Below are positions 45,453-57,412 of a stretch of 64,000 nt of DNA, one piece after another. Made by a program: the position numbers and the translations under genes. The stretch spans positions 1,550,001 to 1,614,000 of the forward strand of contig NZ_CP151275.1 of assembly GCF_038235435.1 (NCBI RefSeq). The letters run 5' to 3'. The notes below the pieces were generated by a model. That model was given only the letters and a program-made list of their open reading frames with translations, was not told the DNA's origin and did no database searches. Positions within the stretch are counted from its first letter, which is position 1. Each line of letters begins with the position of its first letter. This DNA comes from Niveibacterium sp. SC-1. Lineage in GTDB: Bacteria > Pseudomonadota > Gammaproteobacteria > Burkholderiales > Rhodocyclaceae.

Positions 45453-45827
45453 ATGAACCTGATCCAGCAACTCGAGCAAGAAGAAATCGCTCGTCTTGGC
45501 AAGACCATCCCCGACTTCGCGCCCGGTGACACCGTCATCGTGCAAGTGAAGGTGAAGGAAGGCAACCGTGAGCGTCTGCAGGCTTACGAAGGCGTCGTGA
45601 TCGCCAAGCGTAACCGCGGCCTGAACTCCTCCTTCATCGTCCGCAAGATCTCCTCGGGCGAAGGCGTCGAGCGTACGTTCCAGACGTACTCCCCGCTGCT
45701 CGCTTCGATCGAAGTGAAGCGCCGCGGTGACGTGCGCCGTGCCAAGCTGTACTACCTGCGCAACCGCTCGGGCAAGTCGGCGCGTATCAAGGAAAAGCTC
45801 TCCTTCCGCTCCGAATCTGCGGAGTAA
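45453..45827 (+). CDS. rplS: 50S ribosomal protein L19
   Basis: A 124-residue large-subunit protein at the subunit interface. Family sequence: [60 protein letters not shown], and [20 protein letters not shown]. Last gene of the rpsP operon, 116 bp after trmD, followed by a strong terminator. Confidence 0.98.
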   Translation: MNLIQQLEQEEIARLGKTIPDFAPGDTVIVQVKVKEGNRERLQAYEGVVIAKRNRGLNSSFIVRKISSGEGVERTFQTYSPLLASIEVKRRGDVRRAKLYYLRNRSGKSARIKEKLSFRSESAE

Positions 45828-45864
45828 TCGGCAGGGCTGGCGCTGATCGCAAGGTGCCCGAAGC

Positions 45865-45893
45865 AAAACGCCCCGCCGCGCGCGGGGCGTTTT
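45865..45893 (+). terminator. Rho-independent terminator after rplS
   Basis: AAAACGCCCCGC (45865-45876) pairs with GCGGGGCGTTTT (45882-45893) around a 5-base loop, with a T-rich tail TTTTCGTTT. It ends the rpsP operon. Confidence 0.9.
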
Positions 45894-45995
45894 CGTTTGC
45901 AGTCCAGAACTTGAAGCCGGCTATTGCAGTCGATTGGTAATGGCACGGTCCTACACTCGCGCCTTTGGCGCGAAATCACACTCAGGAGTCCAGGC

Positions 45996-47024
45996 ATGAT
46001 CAAGGTTGGAATCGTCGGTGGGACGGGGTACACAGGCGTGGAACTGCTGCGCCTCCTGTCTCAGCATCCGGAAGTGACGCTCACGGCGATCACCTCCCGA
46101 TCCGAGGCGGGCATGCCCGTCGCCGAAATGTTTCCGAGCTTGCGCGGTCATGTCTCGCTGAAGTTCGTAGAGCCGGCGCAGGCCGATCTGACCCAGTGTG
46201 ACGTCGTCTTCTTTGCGACGCCTCACGGTGTCGCCATGGCACAGTCCCCCGGCCTTCTGGCCGCGGGCGTAAAGGTCATCGATCTGGCTGCGGATTTCCG
46301 TCTCCAGGATCTGGCCCAGTTCGACAAGTGGTACAAGATCCCGCACACCGCCCAGGACCTGCTGCAGGAAGCCGTATACGGCCTGCCGGAAATGCGCCGC
46401 GAGGAGATCAAGCGCGCCCGTATCGTCGGCAATCCGGGTTGCTATGCCACGGCCGTCCAGCTCGGCTTCCTGCCGTTGGTCGAGGCCGGCGCCGTCGACC
46501 TGGATCACCTGATTGCAGATGCGGCCTCGGGCGTGTCCGGTGCCGGCCGCAAGGCCGAAGTCGGAACCCTGTTCTCGGAGGCTAGCGACAACTTCAAGGC
46601 CTACGGCGTGCCCGGCCATCGCCATCTGCCAGAGATCAAGGCAGGCCTGGCCGCCGCGGCAGGGCGCGAAGTCGGCCTGACCTTCGTGCCGCACCTGACG
46701 CCGGCGATCCGCGGCATCCATGCGACGCTTTACGCGCGCCTGACGAAGGACGTTGATGTGCAGGCGCTCTTCGAGAAGCGTTTCGCCGGTGAGCCCTTCG
46801 TCGATGTGATGCCCGCGGGTAGCACCCCGGATACCCGCTCCGTGCGCGCCGCCAACACCTGCCGCATCGCGGTGCATCGTCCCCAGGGCGGCGACACGGT
46901 TGTCGTCCTGTCGGTGATCGACAACCTCGTGAAGGGGGCGGCGGGCCAGGCGGTCCAGAACATGAACCTGATGTGCGGCTTCGATGAGAGGCTCGGCCTG
47001 ACCCACGTTCCCGTGTTGCCCTGA
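45996..47024 (+). CDS. argC: N-acetyl-gamma-glutamyl-phosphate reductase
   Basis: A 342-residue NADPH enzyme of arginine synthesis that reduces N-acetylglutamyl phosphate to the semialdehyde. The Rossmann start is [20 protein letters not shown], and the catalytic cysteine is in [29 protein letters not shown] and [12 protein letters not shown] are typical. The ATG at 45996 follows CAGGAG. It is not clustered with other arg genes here. Confidence 0.97.
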   Translation: MIKVGIVGGTGYTGVELLRLLSQHPEVTLTAITSRSEAGMPVAEMFPSLRGHVSLKFVEPAQADLTQCDVVFFATPHGVAMAQSPGLLAAGVKVIDLAADFRLQDLAQFDKWYKIPHTAQDLLQEAVYGLPEMRREEIKRARIVGNPGCYATAVQLGFLPLVEAGAVDLDHLIADAASGVSGAGRKAEVGTLFSEASDNFKAYGVPGHRHLPEIKAGLAAAAGREVGLTFVPHLTPAIRGIHATLYARLTKDVDVQALFEKRFAGEPFVDVMPAGSTPDTRSVRAANTCRIAVHRPQGGDTVVVLSVIDNLVKGAAGQAVQNMNLMCGFDERLGLTHVPVLP

Positions 47025-47071
47025 AATAATTCAGGAGGGAACGGCTTGCAATTCAGCAGGTCGACCCTCAA

Positions 47072-47101
47072 TTGACCCCTATTGCCGGGGCGCCGCATAA
47101 T
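47072..47101 (+). promoter_or_regulatory. Sigma-70 promoter of erpA
   Basis: TTGACC (47072-47077), 18 bases, CATAAT (47096-47101), 26 bp before the erpA ATG. Five of six matches in each hexamer. Confidence 0.62.
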
Positions 47102-47127
47102 TACGCCTTGAGAATCAGGAGCTTGCC

Positions 47128-47478
47128 ATGAACGCCGTTACCGATATGCCCGATCCGCTGGTCTTCACCGACAGCGCCGCGAACAAGGTTCGCGACCTCA
47201 TTGCCGAAGAAGGCAATCCCGACCTGAAACTGCGGGTCTTCGTCAGCGGCGGCGGTTGTTCTGGCTTCCAGTACGGCTTCACCTTTGACGAGGTGACCAA
47301 CGAGGACGACACGATCGTCAACAAGGACGGCGTGACACTGCTGATCGACCCGATGAGCTACCAGTATCTGCTCGGCGCGGAAATCGACTATTCGGAAGGA
47401 CTCGAGGGCGCGCAGTTCGTCATCAAGAATCCGAACGCGACCAGCACCTGCGGCTGCGGTTCCTCGTTCTCGGTCTGA
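47128..47478 (+). CDS. erpA: Iron-sulfur cluster insertion protein ErpA
   Basis: A 116-residue A-type carrier that delivers Fe-S clusters to apoproteins such as those of isoprenoid synthesis. The three cluster cysteines are intact: one in [11 protein letters not shown] and two in TCGCGSSF. The ATG at 47128 follows AGGAG. It stands alone with a promoter directly upstream and a terminator downstream. Confidence 0.96.
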   Translation: MNAVTDMPDPLVFTDSAANKVRDLIAEEGNPDLKLRVFVSGGGCSGFQYGFTFDEVTNEDDTIVNKDGVTLLIDPMSYQYLLGAEIDYSEGLEGAQFVIKNPNATSTCGCGSSFSV

Positions 47479-47524
47479 ACGACCTGAGCGTAGTGCCGGA
47501 ACGTCGGCGTTCGGCGTTGGAAAG

Positions 47525-47547
47525 AGCCCTCTTCGGAGGGCTTTTTC
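47525..47547 (+). terminator. Rho-independent terminator after erpA
   Basis: AGCCCTC, a TTCG tetraloop, GAGGGCT and TTTTTC. It begins 47 bp past the erpA stop. Confidence 0.88.
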
Positions 47548-47564
47548 GTTGAAGTCGTGTAGAC

Positions 47565-47605
47565 AAAAAAAAGCGCCGCTGCGTCCCCCCACGCTACTGC
47601 GGCGC
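47565..47605 (-). terminator. Rho-independent terminator after aceA
   Basis: On the minus strand GCGCCGC and GCGGCGC pair, with an inner GCGT/ACGC pairing, followed by eight T (A at 47565-47572 on the plus strand). It lies 88-128 bp past the aceA stop and is separate from the erpA terminator on the opposite strand. Confidence 0.85.
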
Positions 47606-47692
47606 CTGCCCCCGGCATGACCGGAGAGGCTCATGACCGACGCTGGGCGTCGGCAGCGGGGCGCATGGCGCGTCCCGCCTTCTGTGCTGATT

Positions 47693-48994
<1,302 letters not shown>

Positions 48995-49074
48995 TTCCTG
49001 CTCCTCCTCACTGGGGATGTTTCAACCAACAAATCATGGGGCGCATTGTGAGGACGTTAAGTGACAGGTGCAAG

Positions 49075-49092
49075 ATGTCTTATATAAGACAT
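49075..49092. promoter_or_regulatory. Perfect 18-bp palindromic operator upstream of aceA
   Basis: ATGTCTTATATAAGACAT reads the same on both strands. It lies in an AT-rich patch (49060-49120) that is unlike the GC-rich surroundings and probably contains the aceA promoter. The symmetry and TCTTATATAAGA core resemble operators of GntR/FadR-type regulators of carbon metabolism, but the regulator is not in the window. Confidence 0.72.
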
Positions 49093-49198
49093 GATAAATA
49101 AAATAATGATGTGAATCAAAGGCATGTGTTTGCCCTGTCGCAATGCAGAAATTGATTGCGCATCGCGAAATTTCGATTTGAATCTCGGCGCGCGGGCA

Positions 49199-49228
49199 AG
49201 AAAAAAGGCCCGTCAGAGACGGGCCTTT
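49199..49228 (-). terminator. Rho-independent terminator after clpA
   Basis: AAAGGCCCGTC (49204-49214) and GACGGGCCTTT (49218-49228) form a perfect 11-bp stem around a 3-base loop. The A run at 49199-49206 gives the T tail on the clpA strand. It ends 24 bp from the clpA stop. Confidence 0.88.
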
Positions 49229-49252
49229 CTAGCTTCGGCTAGGTCAAGCAGG

Positions 49253-51535
<2,283 letters not shown>

Positions 51536-51536
51536 C

Positions 51537-51845
51537 TCAGTTTTCCTCCATGACACACGCCAGCGGATGCTGGTTTTGGCGAGCAAAAGCGCTTACCTGC
51601 TCCACTTTGGTAGCCGCGATGTCCTTGGGAAACACTCCGCAGACGCCACTGCCCTCCCTATGCACTTGGAGCATGACGACAGTCGCCCGTTCGCGGTCCA
51701 TGTTGAAGAACCGCTGCAGGACGGTGACCACAAAATCCATGGGGGTGAAGTCGTCATTTAACAAGACGACCTTGAACAGGCGGGGCGGTTGGGTCTTGCC
51801 GCGCTCCGCTTCGAGTATGGATTCGGACTGTTTCTTGGTCGCCAT
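51537..51845 (-). CDS. clpS: ClpS adaptor protein
   Basis: A 102-residue adaptor that delivers N-degron proteins to ClpA. The N-degron pocket and ClpA-binding surface are in [20 protein letters not shown] and [20 protein letters not shown], followed by [20 protein letters not shown]. The ATG at 51845 gives the family start (ATKKQSES); an upstream ATG adds 18 residues with no family match. First gene of the clpS-clpA pair. Confidence 0.95.
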   Translation of the reverse strand: MATKKQSESILEAERGKTQPPRLFKVVLLNDDFTPMDFVVTVLQRFFNMDRERATVVMLQVHREGSGVCGVFPKDIAATKVEQVSAFARQNQHPLACVMEEN

Positions 51846-52244
51846 GCGGACCATTCTAAACCCTCCAAACGAATCGGCAAGGCGTGGAAAAAGTCGCACT
51901 GCACTGCACGCAGACGGTCCGCGGATGAGTCGAATTGGTGCGGCGCAACACTTCGCGTAAGCAATTGTAAAGTCAGGAAAATGCGCCGGAGGTCAAGGCG
52001 GGACGCGGGTCTTGCTGCGGGCTTGCACCATGACAGGGAACTTTGCGGCGGCATTGACGCCGCCTTCGGGCATGGCGTAAAAGCCCGCTCAGTGCGCGTC
52101 TTGGAGGAGATCCGCCGCCTGTCCGGCCTGTGCCGGGCGGTCCGGTGCGAAAGGGCGAGTCGCCCTTGTGGATTAGCGTGCATGAGCGTTTTTCCCGGCC
52201 GAGCCCGGGAAGTACTGACATACGTAAGGAAATAGGAAAGCGAT
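51846..52244. other. Divergent interval with cold-shock gene leader
   Basis: No gene was seen. It holds the promoters for clpS (minus) and the cold-shock gene (plus). A -10-like TAAAGT at 51968-51973 would give the cold-shock mRNA a leader of about 265 bases, long like known cspA leaders. Within it lie a hairpin AAGGGCGA/TCGCCCTT (52151-52167) and several GC stems. These could form an RNA thermosensor, but I cannot confirm it. Confidence 0.4.
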
Positions 52245-52451
52245 ATGGCAACTGGTACCGTCAAGTGGTTCAACGACGCCAAGGGTTTCGGTTTCATCAC
52301 GCCGGACGATGGCAGCGAGGACCTTTTCGCGCACTTCTCGGCGATCAACATGAATGGGTTCAAGAGCCTCAAAGAAGGTGAAAAGGTTTCGTTCGAAGTG
52401 CTGCAAGGCCCCAAGGGCAAGCAGGCGTCGAACATTCAGCGAGCCTCCTGA
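52245..52451 (+). CDS. Cold-shock protein, CspA family
   Basis: A 68-residue single cold-shock domain that binds single-stranded RNA and DNA. RNP1 is KGFGFI and RNP2 is DLFAHFS, with the [16 protein letters not shown] run typical of betaproteobacterial CspA. Function as an RNA chaperone in cold adaptation or general mRNA structure control. The ATG at 52245 follows AGGAAA. Possible long leader upstream; terminator downstream. Confidence 0.96.
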   Translation: MATGTVKWFNDAKGFGFITPDDGSEDLFAHFSAINMNGFKSLKEGEKVSFEVLQGPKGKQASNIQRAS

Positions 52452-52482
52452 CCCGCTGGGGCTCGCCCCGCAGGACAATTGA

Positions 52483-52507
52483 AGCCCGCAACTCGGCGGG
52501 CTTTTTT
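52483..52507 (+). terminator. Rho-independent terminator after the cold-shock gene
   Basis: AGCCCGC (52483-52489) and GCGGGCT (52496-52502) pair around a 6-base loop, with six T from 52502. It ends seven bases before the rluE ATG at 52514, so read-through may still feed rluE. Confidence 0.82.
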
Positions 52508-52513
52508 CTTTTC

Positions 52514-53077
52514 ATGTCCAGACTCATCCTTTTCAATAAACCCTTTGGCGTCTTAAGCCAGTTTACGGGCGAGCCCGGCCAGGCCACCCTGGCGGACTTC
52601 GGCTTGCCACAGGGGGTCTATGCCGCAGGCCGCCTCGATGGCGACAGCGAAGGCTTGCTCCTGCTGACCGACGATGGTGCCCTGCAGCATCGGCTCGCGC
52701 ATCCGCGGCACAAGGCCGAAAAAACGTACCTCGTCCAAGTCGAGCGCGAACCCGACGAGCTCGCGTTGGCGGCACTCGCCGAGCCACTCGACCTAGGGGA
52801 CTTCGTGACCCGTCCGTGCAAGGTCGTCCATATTTCTGAGCCCGCTTGGCTCTGGCCCCGCGACCCACCTGTGCGATTCCGCAAGAGCGTGCCTACGGCG
52901 TGGATCGAGATCCGCCTTACCGAGGGAAAGAACCGCCAGGTGCGCCGGATGACGGCCAAAGTGGGATTTCCGACCCTGCGGCTGCTGCGCGTGGCGATTG
53001 GCGACTGGCGACTCGACGGCCTGGCGCCGGGTGAATGGCGGGCGTTCGATATTGGAGGCCGCGGTTCCCGCGCTTAG
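52514..53077 (+). CDS. rluE: 23S rRNA pseudouridine synthase, RluE-like
   Basis: A 187-residue RsuA/RluB/RluE-type pseudouridine synthase. It lacks the S4 domain, as RluE does. The catalytic aspartate is in [16 protein letters not shown], with [14 protein letters not shown] and [20 protein letters not shown] following. RluE modifies U2457 of 23S rRNA in E. coli; the same site is likely here. It starts directly after the cold-shock terminator and seems to rely on read-through or its own promoter. Confidence 0.9.
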   Translation: MSRLILFNKPFGVLSQFTGEPGQATLADFGLPQGVYAAGRLDGDSEGLLLLTDDGALQHRLAHPRHKAEKTYLVQVEREPDELALAALAEPLDLGDFVTRPCKVVHISEPAWLWPRDPPVRFRKSVPTAWIEIRLTEGKNRQVRRMTAKVGFPTLRLLRVAIGDWRLDGLAPGEWRAFDIGGRGSRA

Positions 53078-53160
53078 CGTTTGCTTACCTTCCCGGGGGC
53101 CACGCAGAGGGCGCTTTTTTGTAGGATGCCGGGACCTCGTCTATCGGAGTGCCGGCACGT

Positions 53161-53604
53161 ATGAAGTCCTGGGCCAAAGTCGCCTTGATCCTCGCCGCCG
53201 TGAGCGGTGTCGCCCATGCGCAGGAGTTTCGTCGCGCAGACCTGTCAGCGGGATTGTTCCGCATCGATGCGGAGATTGCGGCGACGCCCGCCGAGCGGGA
53301 GCGCGGCCTGATGTTCCGCGAGAACATGCCACCCAATCGCGGCATGCTCTTCGTGTTCGACGAGGAAGGCCGCCACTGCATGTGGATGAAGAACACGCCG
53401 CTGCCCTTGTCAGTTGCCTTCCTCGACGCGGGTGGGCGGATCCTCAACGTCGAGGACATGCGCCCGCGGACCGAAGACAGCCATTGCGCGGCCGGCGATG
53501 CGCGTTACGCGTTGGAAATGAACGACGGCTGGTTCAAGCAGCGCAAGCTCGCGGCCGGGGCCCAGATTTCCGGCGTCAAGGATGCCGCCAGCCGGGCGCG
53601 CTGA
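53161..53604 (+). CDS. DUF192 family exported protein
   Basis: A 147-residue protein with a signal peptide (KVALILAAVSGVAHAQ) and a DUF192 domain. Family motifs are ERERGLMFRENMPPNRGMLF, HCMWMKNTPLPLSVAFLD and ILNVEDMRP. The function of DUF192 is unknown; it is probably a periplasmic protein. The ATG at 53161 follows GGAG by 11 bases; a GTG at 53149 would add four residues. Confidence 0.9.
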   Translation: MKSWAKVALILAAVSGVAHAQEFRRADLSAGLFRIDAEIAATPAERERGLMFRENMPPNRGMLFVFDEEGRHCMWMKNTPLPLSVAFLDAGGRILNVEDMRPRTEDSHCAAGDARYALEMNDGWFKQRKLAAGAQISGVKDAASRAR

Positions 53605-53619
53605 GGCTGCGCTGTCGCA

Positions 53620-53659
53620 GGACAAGAAAAGGGGCGCCGCGGCGCCCCTTTTCTTGTCC
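53620..53659. terminator. 40-bp perfect palindrome acting as a bidirectional terminator
   Basis: Perfect inverted repeat with arms of 19 bp and a GC centre (arms start GGACAAGAAAAGGGGCGCC). On the plus strand the stem foot gives CCCCTTTTCTTGT, and the minus strand mirrors it. It lies between the convergent DUF192 and tal genes and ends both. Confidence 0.88.
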
Positions 53660-53688
53660 GTCGCGCGTCCCGAGCGGGACGCGTCTTA

Positions 53689-54765
53689 TCAGGCAGTGAC
53701 TTCCAGCAGCTTGGCGAAAGCCTGGTCGAACTGGGTCAGGCCGTCCTTCTGCAGGTTGGCGCCGACTTCCTTGACGTCGATGCCGGCACCCTTAAGCGCT
53801 TCGAAGTGCGCACGGGCTTGCGCCACGCCTTCCACCAGCGTGTTGCCGCTCACCTTGCCGTGGTCGAGCAGGGCGGCCAGCGTGCCGTCGGGCAGCGTGT
53901 TGACCGTGTCCGGGCCGACCAGCGGCTCGACGTAGAGCAGGTCCGGGAAGGCGGGATTCTTGGTGCCGGTCGAGGCCCACAGCATCGGCTGGACGCGAGC
54001 GCCCTTGGCCTTGAGCGCCGCGAAACGGGGCGAGCCGAAGATCTCTTGCCAGCGCGCGTAGGCGAGCTTGGCCAGGGCGACGGCGGTCTTGCCGCGCAGC
54101 GCCAGGGCATCGCCACCGGCGGCGTCCAGCTTGGCGTCGATCGCGGTGTCGGAGCGCGACAGGAACAGGCTGGCGACAGACTTCACCTTGGAGATGTCAC
54201 CGCCCTTGGCGGCCAGGGCTTCGAGGCCGCTGATGTAGGCCTCGGCCACGCCGTCGACGTCGGACAGGGAGAACATCAGGGTCACGTTGATCGAGATGCC
54301 TTCGCCGATCGCGCGGCTGATGGCCTTGAGGCCGGCGGCGGTCGCGGGAATCTTGATCAGCACGTTGTCGCGTGCCACTTCGGCGTGCAGGCGGCGGGCG
54401 GCTGCAACCGTGCCTTCCTCGTCGTGGGCGAGCGTGGGGGAAACTTCCAGGGACACATAGCCTGCATCACCCTTGGACTCGTCGAAGACCGGGCGCATCA
54501 GGTCGCAGGCGCGCTGGACGTCGGGGATCACCAGCAGTTCATAGCGACGCTCGGCGGAGAGATCTTGCTTCTTCAGCGCGGCGAGGTCGTCACCGTAGTA
54601 CAGGCCACCGGAGATGGCCTTCTGGAAGATCGCCGGGTTGGTCGTCACGCCGGACAGACCTTTACCGATCAGGGCGGCCAGTTCGCCGTCGTTGATGAGT
54701 GCGCGGGAGAGGTTGTCCAGCCAGATCTGTTGGCCGACTGCGCGGATGTCGCGAAGAATGCTCAT
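53689..54765 (-). CDS. tal: Transaldolase
   Basis: A 358-residue transaldolase of the long mycobacterial/cyanobacterial type. It moves a dihydroxyacetone unit between sugar phosphates in the pentose phosphate pathway. The Schiff-base lysine is in RDNVLIKIPATAAGL, and GVTTNPAIFQKAI and SVASLFLSRSDTAID are family marks. It begins at ATG 54765. It is a single gene ending at the palindromic terminator; upstream lies the end of the gsp operon. Confidence 0.97.
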   Translation of the reverse strand: MSILRDIRAVGQQIWLDNLSRALINDGELAALIGKGLSGVTTNPAIFQKAISGGLYYGDDLAALKKQDLSAERRYELLVIPDVQRACDLMRPVFDESKGDAGYVSLEVSPTLAHDEEGTVAAARRLHAEVARDNVLIKIPATAAGLKAISRAIGEGISINVTLMFSLSDVDGVAEAYISGLEALAAKGGDISKVKSVASLFLSRSDTAIDAKLDAAGGDALALRGKTAVALAKLAYARWQEIFGSPRFAALKAKGARVQPMLWASTGTKNPAFPDLLYVEPLVGPDTVNTLPDGTLAALLDHGKVSGNTLVEGVAQARAHFEALKGAGIDVKEVGANLQKDGLTQFDQAFAKLLEVTA

Positions 54766-54822
54766 GGGAATACCCTTTGTTACTGGAGGAGGCGTATTTG
54801 TTGCGAAAATGAACTAAAGATT

Positions 54823-54840
54823 GTAGCCCGCTTTGGCTAC
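54823..54840 (-). terminator. Possible terminator of the gsp operon
   Basis: GTAGCC, six bases, GGCTAC, followed on the minus strand by AATCTTT. It lies 112 bp past the gspN stop and just upstream of the tal start. The stem is short and the T run is weak. Confidence 0.38.
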
Positions 54841-54951
54841 GAGAGGATGGAGAAATCGCGCGATGGACACGCACTCTCCAACGATTGCGGCCCACTTCGC
54901 CGCGTCGTGTCGGGAAACGCAAGCCTACGCGTTTTCCCGTTTCGCTACCCG

Positions 54952-55731
54952 CTATTGTGCCGCGGCTGGGGCGCCGGCGCTCTGGCCGGACAGCGAAAAG
55001 CTGAATTCCCCGGGCGTGCCCGTTGGTGTGACCCAACGCCCCGCCACAGCGGGCAGGCGCTGCAGGAAGATTGGGTCGCCGCGGACCGTGCCGGCAAAGT
55101 TCCAGGATGCGTCAGGCTTCAAGGCGCCGCTGGCTTCGACGCGCGTTTCGCCGCCGGTGGTGTTCCAGCTGAAGTTCAGTTGCTGGCCGTCGCCGCGCAC
55201 GCCGAAGAGGTAGTCGCCGAGCAGGCGCCCTCGCAGCACGTCCACCGATGCGCCGGACCAGCGCAGATCTATGCGACCTTCGCAGTGCATGCGCCAGTCG
55301 CAGCGCCACAGTGTGGTGTCGAGCTGCATGTCGCCGCGCCAGCCGAGGCGGCCGAAGGCATGCGGAATGCGTTCGAGGGCAAAGCGCGCCGGGGCTGAGA
55401 GGGACAGGCCTTCGGCCCGGTAGCCCCGCGGGCTCACACCTAGTTCGCCGGCCGGGCGGCCATCCGCCATCAGGCTCCAGGCGGCTTCCGCCCGGAACAG
55501 GGCGCTGGGGCGCCAGCGCCAGTCCAGGCTTGCCCAGGGAAGACTCTGCTGATGGATCGGATCGATGACCGTGAGATTGCCGCCCCCATTCCAGAGCGAG
55601 CCGGTGCAATTGAGCAGCCGCACGGCGCCGCCGGTGGCCGCGTCGATCGCGGAATCGGCCAGCCAGGCAGGGGCCCGCGCCAGGAGCGCGAGTACCAGCA
55701 GGCCCAGAAACAACGCGATCCTGCGCAGCAA
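54952..55731 (-). CDS. gspN: Type II secretion system protein GspN
   Basis: A 259-residue inner-membrane-anchored periplasmic protein of the T2SS. One N-terminal helix (IALFLGLLVLALLARAPAWL), then a beta-rich domain typical of GspN (LNCTGSLWNGGGNLTV, LDWRWRPSALFRAEAAW). GspN is present in only some T2SS and its role is not clear. Last gene of the operon, two bases after gspM. Confidence 0.88.
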   Translation of the reverse strand: MLRRIALFLGLLVLALLARAPAWLADSAIDAATGGAVRLLNCTGSLWNGGGNLTVIDPIHQQSLPWASLDWRWRPSALFRAEAAWSLMADGRPAGELGVSPRGYRAEGLSLSAPARFALERIPHAFGRLGWRGDMQLDTTLWRCDWRMHCEGRIDLRWSGASVDVLRGRLLGDYLFGVRGDGQQLNFSWNTTGGETRVEASGALKPDASWNFAGTVRGDPIFLQRLPAVAGRWVTPTGTPGEFSFSLSGQSAGAPAAAQ

Positions 55732-55733
55732 GG

Positions 55734-56222
55734 TCAGCGCCCGGCCTGGACCGAGGGAATCAGATCGGCCTCGACCTTGGCGTGATTGCCGTCGCGCGCC
55801 AGCACCAGGCGACTCGCCGTGACGCCGTGATCGCGCAGGACTTCGCCCAGCCAGTTGAGGACCTCGTCGAGCGGGGCGCTGCCGGTGACGTGCACGCTCG
55901 CGTCGTCGGCCTTGAAGTTCAGCGTCAGTTGATGTGCGGTGGCACTGGCGCCCAAGGCTTCGGCCAGCGCGCTGGGCGTGATCGCGGCCTTGGCGGGCAG
56001 GTGCTTGAGCCGCTGCAGCTCTGCGGCGTCGTCACGCATGGCCGCAAGGCGGGCCTTCGCGGCCGGCAGGCTGCGGGCAAGGCGGGCACGTTCGGCCAGG
56101 CTCCAGGACCAGAGCGACCAGAGCACAAAACCGCCGACGACGAGGGCCATGGCGGCGAGCATCTGGCGTTCGCGCGGCGCGCGGGTGTTCCACCAGTTGG
56201 AGAAACGGGCGAGGGCCTTCAT
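55734..56222 (-). CDS. gspM: Type II secretion system protein GspM
   Basis: A 162-residue bitopic inner-membrane protein that stabilises GspL and the assembly platform. A short cytoplasmic start (FSNWWNTRAPRERQM) is followed by one helix (LAAMALVVGGFVLWSLWSWS) and a ferredoxin-like periplasmic domain (LNFKADDASVHVTGSAPLDE). Its ATG overlaps the gspL stop. Confidence 0.92.
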   Translation of the reverse strand: MKALARFSNWWNTRAPRERQMLAAMALVVGGFVLWSLWSWSLAERARLARSLPAAKARLAAMRDDAAELQRLKHLPAKAAITPSALAEALGASATAHQLTLNFKADDASVHVTGSAPLDEVLNWLGEVLRDHGVTASRLVLARDGNHAKVEADLIPSVQAGR

Positions 56223-57412
56223 TGCAGGGTCTCCCGGCGCAACGCCAGCTTGCCGTCGGCGGCGGTGTTGACGCTCATGCCGCGCTGGCGCAGCCGCTCG
56301 ACCAGGGCCTCCATGCGAGGCTGCATGGCGGGTGAGGGCGTGAGGTCCACGCGGCCCTCCTCATAGCGGATCTCGTTGAGCGATTCGCGCGCATCGCCGC
56401 CCGCGGCTTCGCCGTATTCAGTGAGCAGGGACAGGACGTCGTCATCGGGAAGCTGGCCGTGCTGACGGCGCTGTTCGTTGACCTGGCGCCGCAGCTGCGC
56501 GGCGGGGTTGACCATGGGCTGGTTGGGCAGGGTGCTGGTGAATACGGAACGCATCTTGGCCTGCGCGTCAGCGACCTGCTGGCGTTGCCACACGACCTGG
56601 CCGAGGGAGACGACAAGTTCGATGGCCAGGACACCGCCGGCAAGCAGCAAGGCCGGACGCATTCGGCGCAGCAGCGCACCGCGCCGTTGGTCGGGCACGA
56701 ACTCGCCCTGTAGCAGGTTGGTAGTCGCGGCGAAGCTGTGCCAGACGTAGGGCGACTCGTCTTCTACTGGCAGCCCCAGGACTTGCGTCCAGGCGTCCAG
56801 ATCGGACGCGGCGAGGTCCTCGGCGCGGCACAACACCAGTCGTGCCGGCAGGCGATTGGACTCGCGCGCCTGTTCGAGCAGGGTGGCGAGCAGGGAAGGC
56901 GGCTGGGCTGGGTCTTCGATATCGAACGGAATCGGGCACGGGCCCGCGCCAGCGAGCAGGGCGTGTGTGCGGGTGAGCGTGAGCGTCCAGCCGTCCTCGC
57001 GCTGGGGCGCATATTCCAGTTCCGAGCCGAGGAAATGCGGGACGCGATGCAAGGCTTCGAGCTGCGCGGCGAGATTGCGCATGCGTTCGCGCGCCACCAC
57101 GATCACCCGGGCCTGCTCGTCCTGGCGGTCCGAGATGACGAAGTGCTGGCTGTCGGGTTCCTGGATCAGCTGATCTTCCAGCGCGAAGCGGACGAGCCGC
57201 TCTTGCTCGCGCTTGGGAGCGCGCGGCAGGCGTACGCTCAGCCACACGGTCTGCGCTCCGGCGAGCAGCACTTCGCAGCTATCGGCCTTGGGCCAGTGAC
57301 GAGGGTCGGAGCGGCCCTGTTCGAGCGGCTGCCCGTCGGCGCCCAGCAGCGCCCAGTCGCATTCAGGCTCTAGCGGCCAGTGTTCGGTGATGTATAGACG
57401 CAGGATGCTCAT
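56219..57412 (-). CDS. gspL: Type II secretion system protein GspL
   Basis: A 397-residue inner-membrane linker that recruits the ATPase GspE through its cytoplasmic actin-like domain (about residues 1-260: ADSCEVLLAGAQTVWLSVRL, QERLVRFALEDQL). One membrane helix (LLLAGGVLAIELVVSLGQVV) leads to a short periplasmic ferredoxin-like domain. The ATG at 57412 overlaps the gspK stop, preferred over an upstream ATG at 57442. Confidence 0.94.
   Translation of the reverse strand: MSILRLYITEHWPLEPECDWALLGADGQPLEQGRSDPRHWPKADSCEVLLAGAQTVWLSVRLPRAPKREQERLVRFALEDQLIQEPDSQHFVISDRQDEQARVIVVARERMRNLAAQLEALHRVPHFLGSELEYAPQREDGWTLTLTRTHALLAGAGPCPIPFDIEDPAQPPSLLATLLEQARESNRLPARLVLCRAEDLAASDLDAWTQVLGLPVEDESPYVWHSFAATTNLLQGEFVPDQRRGALLRRMRPALLLAGGVLAIELVVSLGQVVWQRQQVADAQAKMRSVFTSTLPNQPMVNPAAQLRRQVNEQRRQHGQLPDDDVLSLLTEYGEAAGGDARESLNEIRYEEGRVDLTPSPAMQPRMEALVERLRQRGMSVNTAADGKLALRRETLQ

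Noticed and set aside
53078..53160. A terminator after the RluE-like gene ending in a T run at 53114-53119.
   Set aside because: The six T are real, but I could not find a convincing stem directly before them.
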